Of a DNA stretch of 64,000 nt, positions 1 to 8,365 are shown one piece after another. The DNA comes from Odiellus spinosus. Its lineage: Eukaryota; Arthropoda; Arachnida; Opiliones; Phalangiidae. The stretch is from NCBI GenBank assembly GCA_963920705.1, contig OY987228.1, positions 1,426,001-1,490,000 of the forward strand, read 5' to 3'. The position numbers and the translations under genes are program-made. Positions within the stretch are counted from its first letter, which is position 1; each line of letters opens with the position of its first letter. The notes under the pieces were generated by a model. That model did no database searches. It was not told where the DNA came from and was given only the letters and a program-made list of their open reading frames with translations.

Positions 1-1516
1 TCAAAGCCCATAAAATTGTGAGCGATTAAGGTTAGGTTTTCAAAGACTGGAACCGTTTTCTTCATACGTTTCGTGGCGTGTTGAATATAGGTATCTTTCG
101 TTTGGAAGAGGTACGCCATAAACTGGTCAATGCAGTCAAACCCTCGAAATATACTGTAGGTGTATTCTCCGTCTTCTTCATTTTCCATGGCGCTAACCAA
201 CAGAACTGGGACATGTTCGTTATTTTTGGTCACAGTCTCAGTGTCAAAATAACAATAACGTCTCTTTTCGTACTTGGTATCCAAAGGCATGACGTAACAA
301 CGGTTTTTTTCGTGTTTTCTCCGACAATTTTTACAGGGTCTCGAACATTCGTGATTGTCTTTCAATTCTAATCCGCATTTTACGCAGCGTTTAAAATTTT
401 TACACGTGCCGTTAGCTAAATGTAAATTGAAACAATCTGGACCTCTAAAGTAACGCCCACAGTCGCGACATCTCTGTAACGGAATGTTAATTTCCTCGTG
501 AAAAACGTTTAACATACGACATCTACTGCAATTCACACGCGTCTCGCAATCGTGTTCTTTAATTTGACTATTTCGTGTAAAAATCTTTAAACATTTTGAA
601 CAATAGGACTGGCCACCCTTCAAACAATGATAATCCTTTAATATATGCACGTGATCGTTCACAATAACCATAAAAATTTGTTTTTCACGCCAGGGACCGC
701 GAAAATAAAATTCATTAATATTTTCTAATCGAATAATGATAATTTGGTAGTCGACCAGAAATTGTTGGAATTTTTCGATACTTTTCAAGTTAACGGCCCC
801 TGTTTCGATTTTGGCATTATGGTATAAGAGTAGAGCTTCTTGTTTCTGTACATCCTTCGTACTGTCTCGCATTTCTTTATAAAAATATGTCTGCTCTTTG
901 TTCAGTTTGAAGGCTTTGTTCTTTCTTTTCTCGAACCGGAGATCGGCTAAAAAGATGCCAATAGCCAAAGCTCGGCCGAAACATAAATGATCATCATTTT
1001 CCAGATAAATGTAATTGGGATTGATTTTAATAAACGTGTCAAAAGGGACAATATTTCGACGATTCAAACCTTTTTGGAGACCGCCAACTGGGACGTCACA
1101 TTGTAATAGAACCACGTCAAAAGTTAGTGAACTCTCAAGATGAAAATTTTGGTTCTATTGCGCTACTTGACTAATAGCTCGAACAACTCTCTCGGCTGTT
1201 AGGTCATTTATGTTCATAAAGGACTATCCAATTCATCCGAGCGAATACAGAAGCGTACTCGATTGTACCCTTGGTAGTCCCGTAACAATTCGTACAGTAA
1301 AGAGTTTATAATACTGACAAAAGTTTCGTGAATTTCAGTCAGTTTAATTTGATCCAAATTTTTGAAGCGCACTTTACCTTCTACCTGCTGACATTTGTAT
1401 TTCCGCGAGTGTTTAGCTAGAATTTTATCAATAGAATAAAATTGTTTTGGGTTACTTTTTAAACTTAAATCTAATGGCTGTTCATCCTGATCGCTGTCCG
1501 ATTCTTGGCTACTCAT
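1..1516 (-). pseudogene. Protein-primed family B DNA polymerase, N-terminal part (Polinton/adintovirus type), broken
   Basis: Reading the minus strand from 1516 to the window edge gives the N-terminal region of a Polinton-type PolB. Seen directly: an acidic N-terminus, then a segment ending RSDELDSPL, a block with LTAERVVRAISQV, a Cys-rich zinc-finger-like cluster with repeated CxxC pairs (about 620-320), the Exo I motif YFDTET (about 235-255) and the Exo II motif AHNFMGFD at the extreme left edge. Known for the family: these polymerases replicate linear genomes with covalently bound terminal proteins, and their 3'-5' exonuclease lies N-terminal of the palm. Breaks: the frame shifts just after LDSPL (about 1214-1220) and an in-frame TAG lies at 1155-1157, so this copy is not translatable as one protein. 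The palm and thumb lie outside the window. The start at 1516 is the first ATG of the open frame. Family is confident; coding capacity is lost unless the breaks are sequencing errors. Confidence 0.88.
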
Positions 1517-1673
1517 GACTCGAAATGTTTTGAAAGTTAAAACGCGGCTCGCTTTTAACGGCGATTGGCCAATAAAATGTCAACCTACAAAGTCGATAAA
1601 CCCCGAAATATACGTAAGGGGGCTTTTGTTAATGATATTTTCTTTCTTTGTTCCAAGACTCCATATATAAAGG

Positions 1674-1682
1674 GTTCATACT
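1674..1682 (+). promoter_or_regulatory. TATA-like box between PolB and the 120-aa gene
   Basis: TATATAAAG on the plus strand, overlapping TATATA on the minus strand. It lies about 155 nt upstream of the PolB start on the minus strand. No plus-strand ATG follows closely, so it more probably serves PolB, but direction is not settled by sequence. Confidence 0.4.
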
Positions 1683-1753
1683 TTACTTTTAAGAGCAAGG
1701 CCGTAATTTGTTTCGAAGTCGTAAACCGGGTTAGAAATTGAAAAGTCATTGAC

Positions 1754-2116
1754 TTACTTTTTGACTCTTTTGTTCGCTGGACTGATTTGCTTATTCGGAT
1801 TTTGCCTCATATCTTTAGCAATTTGGGTGACAATAGAGTTTACCAGTTTACACTCCTTGCTGTTCTCTTGGGCAAAGAAACGTAGTCTTCGACCATCCGC
1901 CATCCAAATTTCATTGGCTGGTAAATTCTTAATCTTGTTGTACTCGTAAATTTGTATATCAATGTAGTAATCTCCGACTTGAGCTGGTAAACTTATAGAG
2001 TAAGAAGCCGAGTCTTCTTTCACGTCGTATTTTGGAACTAAGCCACCTTGATTTTGAATAGTACTTCCTTCTTTAACTGTATTAATATGCGATATTAATT
2101 CATCTTTCCAATCCAA
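1754..2116 (-). CDS. Unknown 120-aa protein of element A
   Basis: Intact 120-aa frame starting MDWKDELISH and ending in a basic tail (NKRVKK), which could act as a nuclear localisation signal. I do not recognise a family. The middle alternates hydrophobic and polar residues (SASYSISLPAQVGDYYIDI), suggesting beta strands, and no membrane segment is visible. It lies in the same orientation as the PolB pseudogene, 237 nt upstream of it, and diverges from the spliced gene that starts at 2707. A TATATAAAG box at 2279-2271 sits about 155 nt upstream of the ATG, which supports this start and a real transcript. The overlapping hydrophobic frame on the plus strand has no ATG and is read as its shadow. 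Confidence 0.6.
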   Translation of the reverse strand: MDWKDELISHINTVKEGSTIQNQGGLVPKYDVKEDSASYSISLPAQVGDYYIDIQIYEYNKIKNLPANEIWMADGRRLRFFAQENSKECKLVNSIVTQIAKDMRQNPNKQISPANKRVKK

Positions 2117-2270
2117 ATTATCTGAGAGATCAGGTAAAGAATCAAAGAAGTCGGTTCGATGATGAATTAGCAGCCATGAGCTACAGGAACACTTTAAGGT
2201 TGTGAAGACTTGAAGAGAAGAGAGCTGGAAACGTTTGTGAGGTTCGCCTGAATTTCTCGTCTTTATATAC

Positions 2271-2279
2271 TCATCTGGG
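2271..2279 (-). promoter_or_regulatory. TATA box for the 120-aa minus-strand gene
   Basis: Minus-strand TATATAAAG, about 155 nt upstream of the ATG at 2116. It matches exactly the boxes at 1674 and 4966, suggesting one shared promoter style for this element. Confidence 0.5.
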
Positions 2280-2394
2280 TGTGGTTTTGAAAATCCCAGA
2301 GATGGGCGAAGTTCACGATATTCCGATTAAAATATGGTAATTTGGGCGAAGTTAGAATATAAGTAACTAGTTAGGTAATTAACTTTTCTAATTT

Positions 2395-2609
2395 TTTGAT
2401 TGGTCCATCAAATTTTATAAGTCTTGAAAAACTAGTTGGCACGTGTAAAATTAGTTTTTGATTGGTTAATTCATAAAAGATAGGATTTAGCTTTGATACA
2501 GGTAAAGTGCACGTGTAATCTAACTTCTGATTGGCTATTTCAATGTTAGACACTTTTGGTCCACGAGGTAAACTACTTCAGTTTTAACCCTGAAAATGAG
2601 TATAAAAGG
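2395..2609 (+). promoter_or_regulatory. Repeated E-box/CCAAT promoter with TATA box
   Basis: Inverted CCAAT boxes (ATTGG) lie at 2399, 2461 and 2530, and CACGTG E-boxes at 2440 and 2510. The latter two ATTGG boxes each follow a CACGTG by about 20 nt, forming two similar modules about 70 bp apart. TATAAAAGG follows at 2601-2609, about 98 nt before the ATG at 2707. This looks like a compact promoter for the spliced plus-strand gene. Factor binding is inferred from motifs only. Confidence 0.55.
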
Positions 2610-2706
2610 CTTTCGTAATCATTGGAAAGATATCCAAAGTTTGATTAAACTTACAACTCAAAGTTTTCTTTTTTCACCGTCACTCAAAACAACAACAAGA
2701 AGTACC

Positions 2707-4529
2707 ATGTCTTTTTCTGCTGGTAAGTTTCAGTTTTTGCATTATGAAAATATTCTACGGTTATAGTTTTATGAGCCCATTAAAGCTATCTATAGCATTA
2801 ATAATATAAATATAACTCTAGATCTAACCTTATCCGGACCAATGTTGTATTAGTACGTCAACCAAGAGTGTTATAGTTACTTAAAAGCAGATCTATAAAT
2901 GATAGAAATTTAAATTACATGAAATAAAAGTCATAATGAGTAAGAAAAATATTTTTATTGTAGTATTATCAAGAGTATATAATGTACATGAGATCTCAAA
3001 TGGATCAACATAAGCTTATTTGCTATTCTAGGCTAGAGAAAGTTCATTTTACTAGTCTAGGATAGAGAGAGACCATAGACAAAGGCCATTAGTTTATTTT
3101 AGTATAGATACAATACATGTGAGAGAAAAGACCATTTTACTATACTAGGATAGACAGAAATCCATTTCTAGTGTATACAGAAGTAAATTTTATTAGACTA
3201 TAGTATCAATTTACTAAGATTGTGATTTCTCTGAAGTTTAACCACGCATGAATATTTGCTTGGGATAGAGTCAATGTGCCCAACAGCTGCGACGTTAAAT
3301 GATGGTGTTATGAGGTACAAGGCTTGTCTTTGCTAGTTTTGTTCCAATTCCTGACAAGCGTGTTTTATGGCGGCCGGAGATGAGGATAGAGTCTGGGAGG
3401 TGTCGATTTATTTAAACTACGAGTCACGGAAAAAAAGCAGCATGCATATTAAATAGAATTAAACCCTAGTTAAATAGATATAAAGGGATAGATGGGTAAT
3501 AAGTTATTTTAGAAACGTGAAAGCTAACATTAATGGTTAGTTAATTAAAAAGTTAGTGATTTTAAAATAAAGTTAAAAGCTATAAAAGGTTTAGTTAAAT
3601 GGTAAAGCTAAAAGCTAGAAAGGGTTAGTTATAATGGATAGTTATAGGGGATATAAATTTAGAGGTACCAAGGAAAATGGATAGTAATCGCGAGATTATA
3701 ATCGTTATCGTTATCCAGAACATTTAAATTGATAAAAATTGGCTCGCCGGGAGACTGGATAACCATTGCGACAAGAAGTTCGTGAAAGCGGCATTCGGGA
3801 TTCAAGCAATAATAAACTAAATAGGGAAAGATCCGGATAAGAATCTCGTAGTTTAATTCGACCGATTGACAGAAAGACCAGGTGGGATTTTCAGGAAATC
3901 TGCAAAGAAACAAAATTTTAATGTTAATTTTTCTAATTTTAGATTCATTGGAAAAATCCCTGGTAGTGGACGCCCTTTTCATGCAAGGGAAGGAAGTATT
4001 TAATAACAGACGCAGTAAGTTGGATCAAACGTACATTGTTAAAGAGCTGTCAATACATAAATTTGAACAACTTGGGGACGAGAAATGGGGCACTAAAAGC
4101 ATACATTTTGCTAGTTATAGAGCCCCATACCCGAAAACAGCTTTATCCCCAAAAATACGTCGTGTAAACCACTATGTACAGAATCAGCTGATAGGTGTGG
4201 CGTGGGAGTATGGTATGCTAGATTATGGACGTTTAGCCGTGCATTGTTCCGACCCAAAGTTTAAAAACTTTGATCGAATTTTTGTAAAAGGATACGAAAA
4301 AAGTCATATTATAGGAGACCTGTTTCAAATAGAATGTTTGGATTTGAACCGTTGGGATTGTCCCAAACTAGATTGGGCTTCAAATCCCTGTTCTATTCAT
4401 AAAATTAGTAAAGCAAAGTGTACCAGGGAAGCTTGCAGATATTACGCCGAGTATATCCTACAAAATCCCACCATAACAGCCTATAAGACCCAAACCTTTA
4501 AAAACCATAAAATAACAATAAATACCTGA
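2707..4529 (+). CDS. Spliced gene for a Cys/His-motif protein; possible DnaQ/Maelstrom-like fold
   Basis: Two-exon model: exon 1 is 2707-2722 (MSFSA), donor GGTAAG at 2723; acceptor TTCTAATTTTAG at 3942; exon 2 is 3943-4529. Phases match (phase 1) and the model gives 200 aa with a stop overlapping an AATAAA. A TATA box lies about 98 nt upstream of the ATG. The C-terminal half shows a conserved pattern: FVKGYEKSHII, then IEC, then DCPKL, then CSIHKISKAKC (Cx2Hx6C). The same pattern recurs in the ORF at 24415-24894 within the Polinton block. The order Glu-Cys-His-Cys resembles the zinc-binding ECHC tetrad of the Maelstrom/DnaQ-H exonuclease-like fold, which is inference from spacing, not a database hit. 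An exonuclease or RNA-binding role is therefore only a hypothesis. An alternative is that the exon 2 frame is used alone from an internal ATG. Confidence 0.62.
2723..3942 (+). other. 1.2 kb intron of the Cys/His gene
   Basis: Lies between the donor GTAAGTTTC and the acceptor ATTTTAG. It is AT-rich with a run of short imperfect repeats around 3000-3180 (AGGATAGAGAGA-like and CCATTTTACTA-like words). A 107-codon minus-strand frame at 3659-3982 crosses the acceptor and has no recognisable family. I see no other gene. Confidence 0.5.
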
Positions 4530-4669
4530 TATTATCAAGAGGGTTTTGATCCTCATCTTCAAAATACCTTTCCCTTTCCTCTAAATCCTCCTCTTCCACA
4601 GCGGCTGCCAACCTAAAAACAAATAGAAAAAAATGTAACAGTTTCCCTTTAAAATCCGGTTTATGCTAT

Positions 4670-4878
4670 TTATGCCGCATTTTCATTTTGAAGTTCGGCC
4701 TCTATCTCTTCTTCCATCTCTATGTCTATAAGAACCTGTTGGTGAGCCGCTAGTACTCCCTCCGGCCAGTCTTGTTCGTACCCCCAACTACGTTATATAG
4801 TTAATTTAATTCGGATAACACTTGAAAATAAAATTGTAAAAATACTTACATTTGTTCGAGATTCTCCTGACGGCCCAT
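4670..4878 (-). CDS. Small two-exon gene, 48-aa acidic protein
   Basis: Minus-strand model: exon 1 is 4878-4850 (MGRQENLEQ), donor ATGTAAGT at 4849; acceptor AACGTAG; exon 2 is 4787-4670, ending in TAA. The two exons total 147 nt (49 codons), in phase, and the C-terminus is strongly acidic (DIEMEEEIEAEL). A perfect TATATAAAG lies 80-88 nt upstream of the ATG (4966-4958). No family is recognised. It is convergent with the Cys/His gene ending at 4529. A further open minus-strand segment after a TTTTTAG acceptor (about 4612-4530, reading LAAAVEEEDLEE) could be an alternative last exon. The gene is too short for ordinary ORF calling; the case rests on splice phase plus TATA. Confidence 0.4.
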
Positions 4879-4957
4879 TTTCAATTATTTTTAAAATAAC
4901 TGATTCGTATATAATCTTTTCGTTGAAAAGAATGATTATTTTGTAGAAATTAGCCGG

Positions 4958-4966
4958 CTTTATATA
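4958..4966 (-). promoter_or_regulatory. TATA box for the small two-exon gene
   Basis: Minus-strand TATATAAAG about 80 nt upstream of the ATG at 4878, identical to the box of the 120-aa gene. Confidence 0.45.
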
Positions 4967-5047
4967 CTAGTTTAACTCAAGGTTATTTTATATTATCTAG
5001 TTATATAGTTATATTCGAGTTTTTTCTTAAGAAATACATTTTTTAAT

Positions 5048-5560
5048 GTATGAACACGTGCATATTAACTATATTAAACTTTTCCCAACTTAGTTTAATT
5101 ATCATATAAGAAACTCTTTACTTAATGCCTTGAATACTTTTATAGTAAAATAAGTTGAATATATTTATGCCCTAGAGGATCTAATATTTTCAATATGATA
5201 CACGCCCTTGTAAAAAAGTAATTAACTTTTTAGGGCAATATATATTTTTTATATAAACCCGAGTTTTGAAACGCTCTTTAAATATTTTAAGTATAGTTAG
5301 ATTACATGTTAAATAACTATATTAAACATTTCCCAACTTGGTTTAATTATCATATAAGAAACTCTTTACTTAAAGCCTTGAATACTTTTTTAGTAAACTA
5401 AGTTGAATATATTTATGCCCTAGAGGATCTAATATTTTCAATATGATACACGCCCTTGTAAAAAAGTAATTAACTTTTTAGAACAATATATACTTTTTAT
5501 ATAAACCCGAGTTTTGAAACGCTCTTTAAATATTTTAAGTATAGTTAGATTACATGTTAA
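5048..5560. repeat. Tandem duplication (about 245 bp, two copies) at the outer end of the left arm
   Basis: Two head-to-tail copies, each running from the ATATTAAAC/TTTCCCAACTT word through GCCCTAGAGGATCTAAT and ACACGCCCTTGTAAAAAAG to TAGTTAGATTACATGTTAAAT. The same tandem pair lies at the outer end of the right arm, so it predates the inverted duplication. No coding frame is seen. Confidence 0.85.
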
Positions 5561-5619
5561 ATAGAAAGAAAAACCTTGCCATTTTAATAAAATTGAGTAT
5601 ATTTTGATTTTTTATATAG

Positions 5620-5970
5620 ATTTCCATCTGAGACGCAATTACCGCGGAAAAAAATCATAAAAAGGAATGAAATTCCCCAGTGTCCTTCGTGCGACATAAC
5701 AACTTATGCTGTGTGTCATACAGTAGATCAAATTATTCATTTCTGCCTTAACCCCACGTGTGTGTCTTTAAAGAAGCCGTATATCTTCAGCGGGAAAATG
5801 TTCTATTGACACAAATATCCTTTCCACCCTTAGAATTTTTACCGTTAAATGATATTTGTGTCAACTGTAAACAGTTTTGCCCCCCTGAAAATCGATATAT
5901 GAAAGCGTGTAGCGTTTTTGAAAGGGAGAATAAAGTGAATTATCACTGCTGCCGCTATCCCAAAGATTAG
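5620..5970 (+). pseudogene. Cys-rich zinc-finger-like protein, left copy, frameshifted
   Basis: An exon-like frame begins after a TTTATATAG acceptor at 5619 and encodes a protein with CPSCD, HFCLNPTC, CVNCKQFCPP and HCCRYPKD, i.e. several CxxC-type pairs likely to bind zinc. Near the HFCLNPTC motif (about 5757) one base is missing compared with the right-arm copy, so the frame breaks; three extra bases also occur upstream. No ATG is seen in the frame, so a 5' exon is expected elsewhere. Function unknown. It is one of the three virus-like genes in the arm. Confidence 0.55.
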
Positions 5971-6217
5971 TCTTTGGATAATCCCTTTCCTTCTTTCTAT
6001 TATTTTATTTTGCCCATCCTTCCCATTTCATTCCTCTCTTATTTTATCCTTCAATTTCCTTACTAACATTAATTAATCTTTCCTTTTCAACGCTTATTTT
6101 AACTTGAGCATCCTTTTAATCCTTTCCGAATCACATATCTAACCTTATATCTCTCTTTCACAAATGTCAAGGGATAAATTTACATCCGTGTGCTCTACGT
6201 ATAACTGTGGGGTTTAG

Positions 6218-6627
6218 AATATGTAAAAGGCAATCTAAAAATTAAAGTGTCGCGTTTAGGGACGCTTTATCTCCTGGAGATTGATCATAAATGCGAGCAA
6301 TATGGTGAACCTTTTCAAAATATAATTGAAAAACTTGTGTGTCTTAAAATGCTGAAGAATTCGCGTCTGCCAAATATTATCATTGAAATATCTTTGACAA
6401 TTAATCTAACTTTTACCGCGTTCCATCGGTTTTGTTCGCGAGACAATGGAAATCGCGTTATATCAAGAAAAATTAAAAAAGGGAGAATTCACAAATATAA
6501 TTCCAACGAAGAATGTCAAGACTTTCAAGATGCGGCCTTTAAAAGCCTAGATGAGCGTTATTTTGTTAAGTTTAAAGCTGAAGATACTATTAACAATGAA
6601 ATGTGGTGTGTTTTAAATTGTGAATAA
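6218..6627 (+). CDS. Unknown element A protein, left-arm copy
   Basis: An open frame extends from a likely splice acceptor (GGGGTTTAG, ending 6217) to a TAA at 6625-6627 that is embedded in AATAAA. The core reads LYLLEIDHKCEQYGEPF, then a hydrophobic stretch IIIEISLTINLTF, and ends MWCVLNCE. No ATG lies in the frame upstream of the conserved part, so this is probably a 3' exon. It converges on the membrane-protein gene with only 27 nt between the two stops, and both stops overlap polyadenylation signals, a spacing typical of compact viral genomes. I do not recognise the family. The right-arm copy is nearly identical. Confidence 0.5.
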
Positions 6628-6654
6628 AAATACAAATATATTAAACAAAACAAT

Positions 6655-7020
6655 TTATTGCTTTTCATTTAATTTTCCATATTTCCTGAGGCATGAAAAA
6701 TAATAAAACCGACTTTCTCTATAAAAATACTCTGAGATTTTTACAGGAAATAAAAACAATGTTTTTAAAGCTTCGTATCCGTAAAACAAAATCCAAAATA
6801 AAGGTGAACATGTTACCAAGAGACAATGTGGATCGTTTGTTAATAACGAAACACAAAAAGCAATTGGTATTGATATGGGTAACAAAAATAAAAGGACTAG
6901 AGCGACCAGCCAATTTGGTGGAATTTGAAGAAGCAGTACAATGAAAATCCCAGTTAACAATAACCAATAGTCGATCCAGATATCGAGAGTAAAAGTTAAA
7001 AACGATTCAAGATCCAACAT
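6655..7020 (-). CDS. Small multi-pass membrane protein, left-arm copy
   Basis: A 121-aa frame starts at an ATG (7020), MLDLESFLTF. Three or four hydrophobic spans are visible: YWLLLTGIFIVLLLQI, WLVALVLLFLLPISIPIAFCV, then LLVTCSPLFWILFYGY. The tail is polar and aromatic. The stop TAA overlaps an AATAAA on the minus strand. It is convergent with the gene ending at 6627 and preceded by a stretch rich in CRE and GC boxes. Function unknown; a viral membrane protein is an inference from context and compactness. The right-arm copy differs by only a few residues. Confidence 0.6.
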   Translation of the reverse strand: MLDLESFLTFTLDIWIDYWLLLTGIFIVLLLQIPPNWLVALVLLFLLPISIPIAFCVSLLTNDPHCLLVTCSPLFWILFYGYEALKTLFLFPVKISEYFYRESRFYYFSCLRKYGKLNEKQ

Positions 7021-7029
7021 CTTCAAAGT

Positions 7030-7515
7030 TTGGATTTCCGAGTTTAAATGACGTTTAACTGAAGGGTGTTTTGTTTGATATCTTTAAAGTCACGTGATGT
7101 TTTAAAAATGACGTCGGAATGACGTTGATATGAGCCTAGAATTCTACCGATATAGTGTTAAAACTTTTGTCATTTTTGGAAAAATAAAGGAGCAGGGACG
7201 GAAAAATTAAAATTTGTGTCAGTCCTCCTTGAAAATGGGTTTTTCGACCGAGGGTTAGGCCGGGTCCGACTGGCGGGGTTAATTAGGCCAATTTGTTGAC
7301 GGATGAGGTCATTTGTTGATGGATGAGCTGTTTATTGACGGTAGCGCTGTTGACGGATGCGTTGTTTGTTGATTTTGGGGGCGGGGCTAATTAGGTAAAT
7401 CTGTAGCCTTTGGGGGCGGGGATGACGCGAGTATTGTTGACGGATGACGTCATTTGTTGTTTTTAAGGGCGGGGATGATGCTAATTTGTTGATTTGATGA
7501 CGTCATTGGTTGTTT
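7030..7515 (-). promoter_or_regulatory. CRE/GC-box-rich regulatory stretch, left arm
   Basis: Upstream of the membrane-protein gene: perfect CRE palindromes TGACGTCA at 7445-7452 and 7498-7505, half-CREs around 7108-7125, several GGGGCGGGG boxes between 7378 and 7475, and a loosely repeated TTGTTGACGGATGA unit. It is markedly more GC-rich than its surroundings. It could be a promoter/enhancer or a degenerate minisatellite. Confidence 0.45.
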
Positions 7516-8362
7516 TGGAGGGGGGGTGGAAAGATAAAAGTGTTTTCCCCCTTTTTGTTGTACAGGAATAAACTACTAATGGATATTTGCGTATCTTGTA
7601 AACTAGCAAAAGCAACTAAAGAACCATCGAGAGAAATTGAAAAAATAACGAGTAACAATATTTTAGACTTGGTACATAGCGACGTATGGGGACCCGCACC
7701 CAAACAATCTCAAGGTGGTGCCAGCTACTTTATAAGTTTTATTGATGATCATACCAGAAAAACGATGGTTTATACGATGGAAAAGAAAAGTGAAGCGATG
7801 ATGAAATTTCAAATATATAAAGCGTGGGCAGAGAGACAATCTGGAAGTAAACTGAAGCGATTAAGAACAGACAACGGAATGGAATACTGTTCAAATGAAT
7901 TTAAGAAACTATGTGAAAGAAGGCATAAAAACGGAACGAACAAATGTATATACACCTGAGATGAACAGAATCGCTGAACGTTCAAATCGTACACTGATGG
8001 ACGGAGTACGCGCTATGCTGATTGAAGCCAAGTTACCCCAGGAACTCTGGGGTGAAGCATTAATGGCCTTCACACATTTAACTAACCGATTACCTCACTC
8101 AAAAACCAAACGAAAAGTACCAGAAGAATTATGGCTAAATAGAAAACCATCGGTACAACTTTTAAAAGTTTACGGATGTTTAGCGTTCACATTGATACCG
8201 AAGATATATCGTAACAAACTACAAAGGAGGTCTAAACTCGGTATATTAGTTGGTTACGCAATGAACACAAGAGGATATAGAATTTGGCTCCCAAATGAAA
8301 GAAAAGTTATAGAAACGAAACATGTAAAATTTAATGAAAATAAACTGGGTATTCATGAATAA
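7510..8362 (+). pseudogene. Ty1/copia pol fragment: integrase region, left arm
   Basis: Encodes the GAG-pre-integrase edge (MDICVSCKLAKATKEPS) and the retroviral-type integrase core: HSDVWGP (first Asp), FIDDHTRK, RTDNGMEY (second Asp), then NRIAERSNRTLMDGVRAML with the catalytic Glu, followed by KVYGCLAF and the KLQRRSKLGILVGY motif. Copia elements integrate cDNA through this domain. A one-base frameshift separates the second Asp from the Glu region (about 7905-7925), and a TAA after GIHE closes the frame at 8362. Gag and the 5' LTR are missing. The break at the 5' side falls in the GC-rich stretch. Confidence 0.92.
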
Positions 8363-8365
8363 GAC

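Noticed and set aside
1749-1949. Hydrophobic 66-codon plus-strand frame
   Set aside because: No ATG, and it lies opposite the C-terminal half of the better supported 120-aa minus-strand gene.
3659-3982. 107-codon minus-strand frame
   Set aside because: It lies in the intron and across the acceptor of the spliced plus-strand gene, with no recognisable motif.
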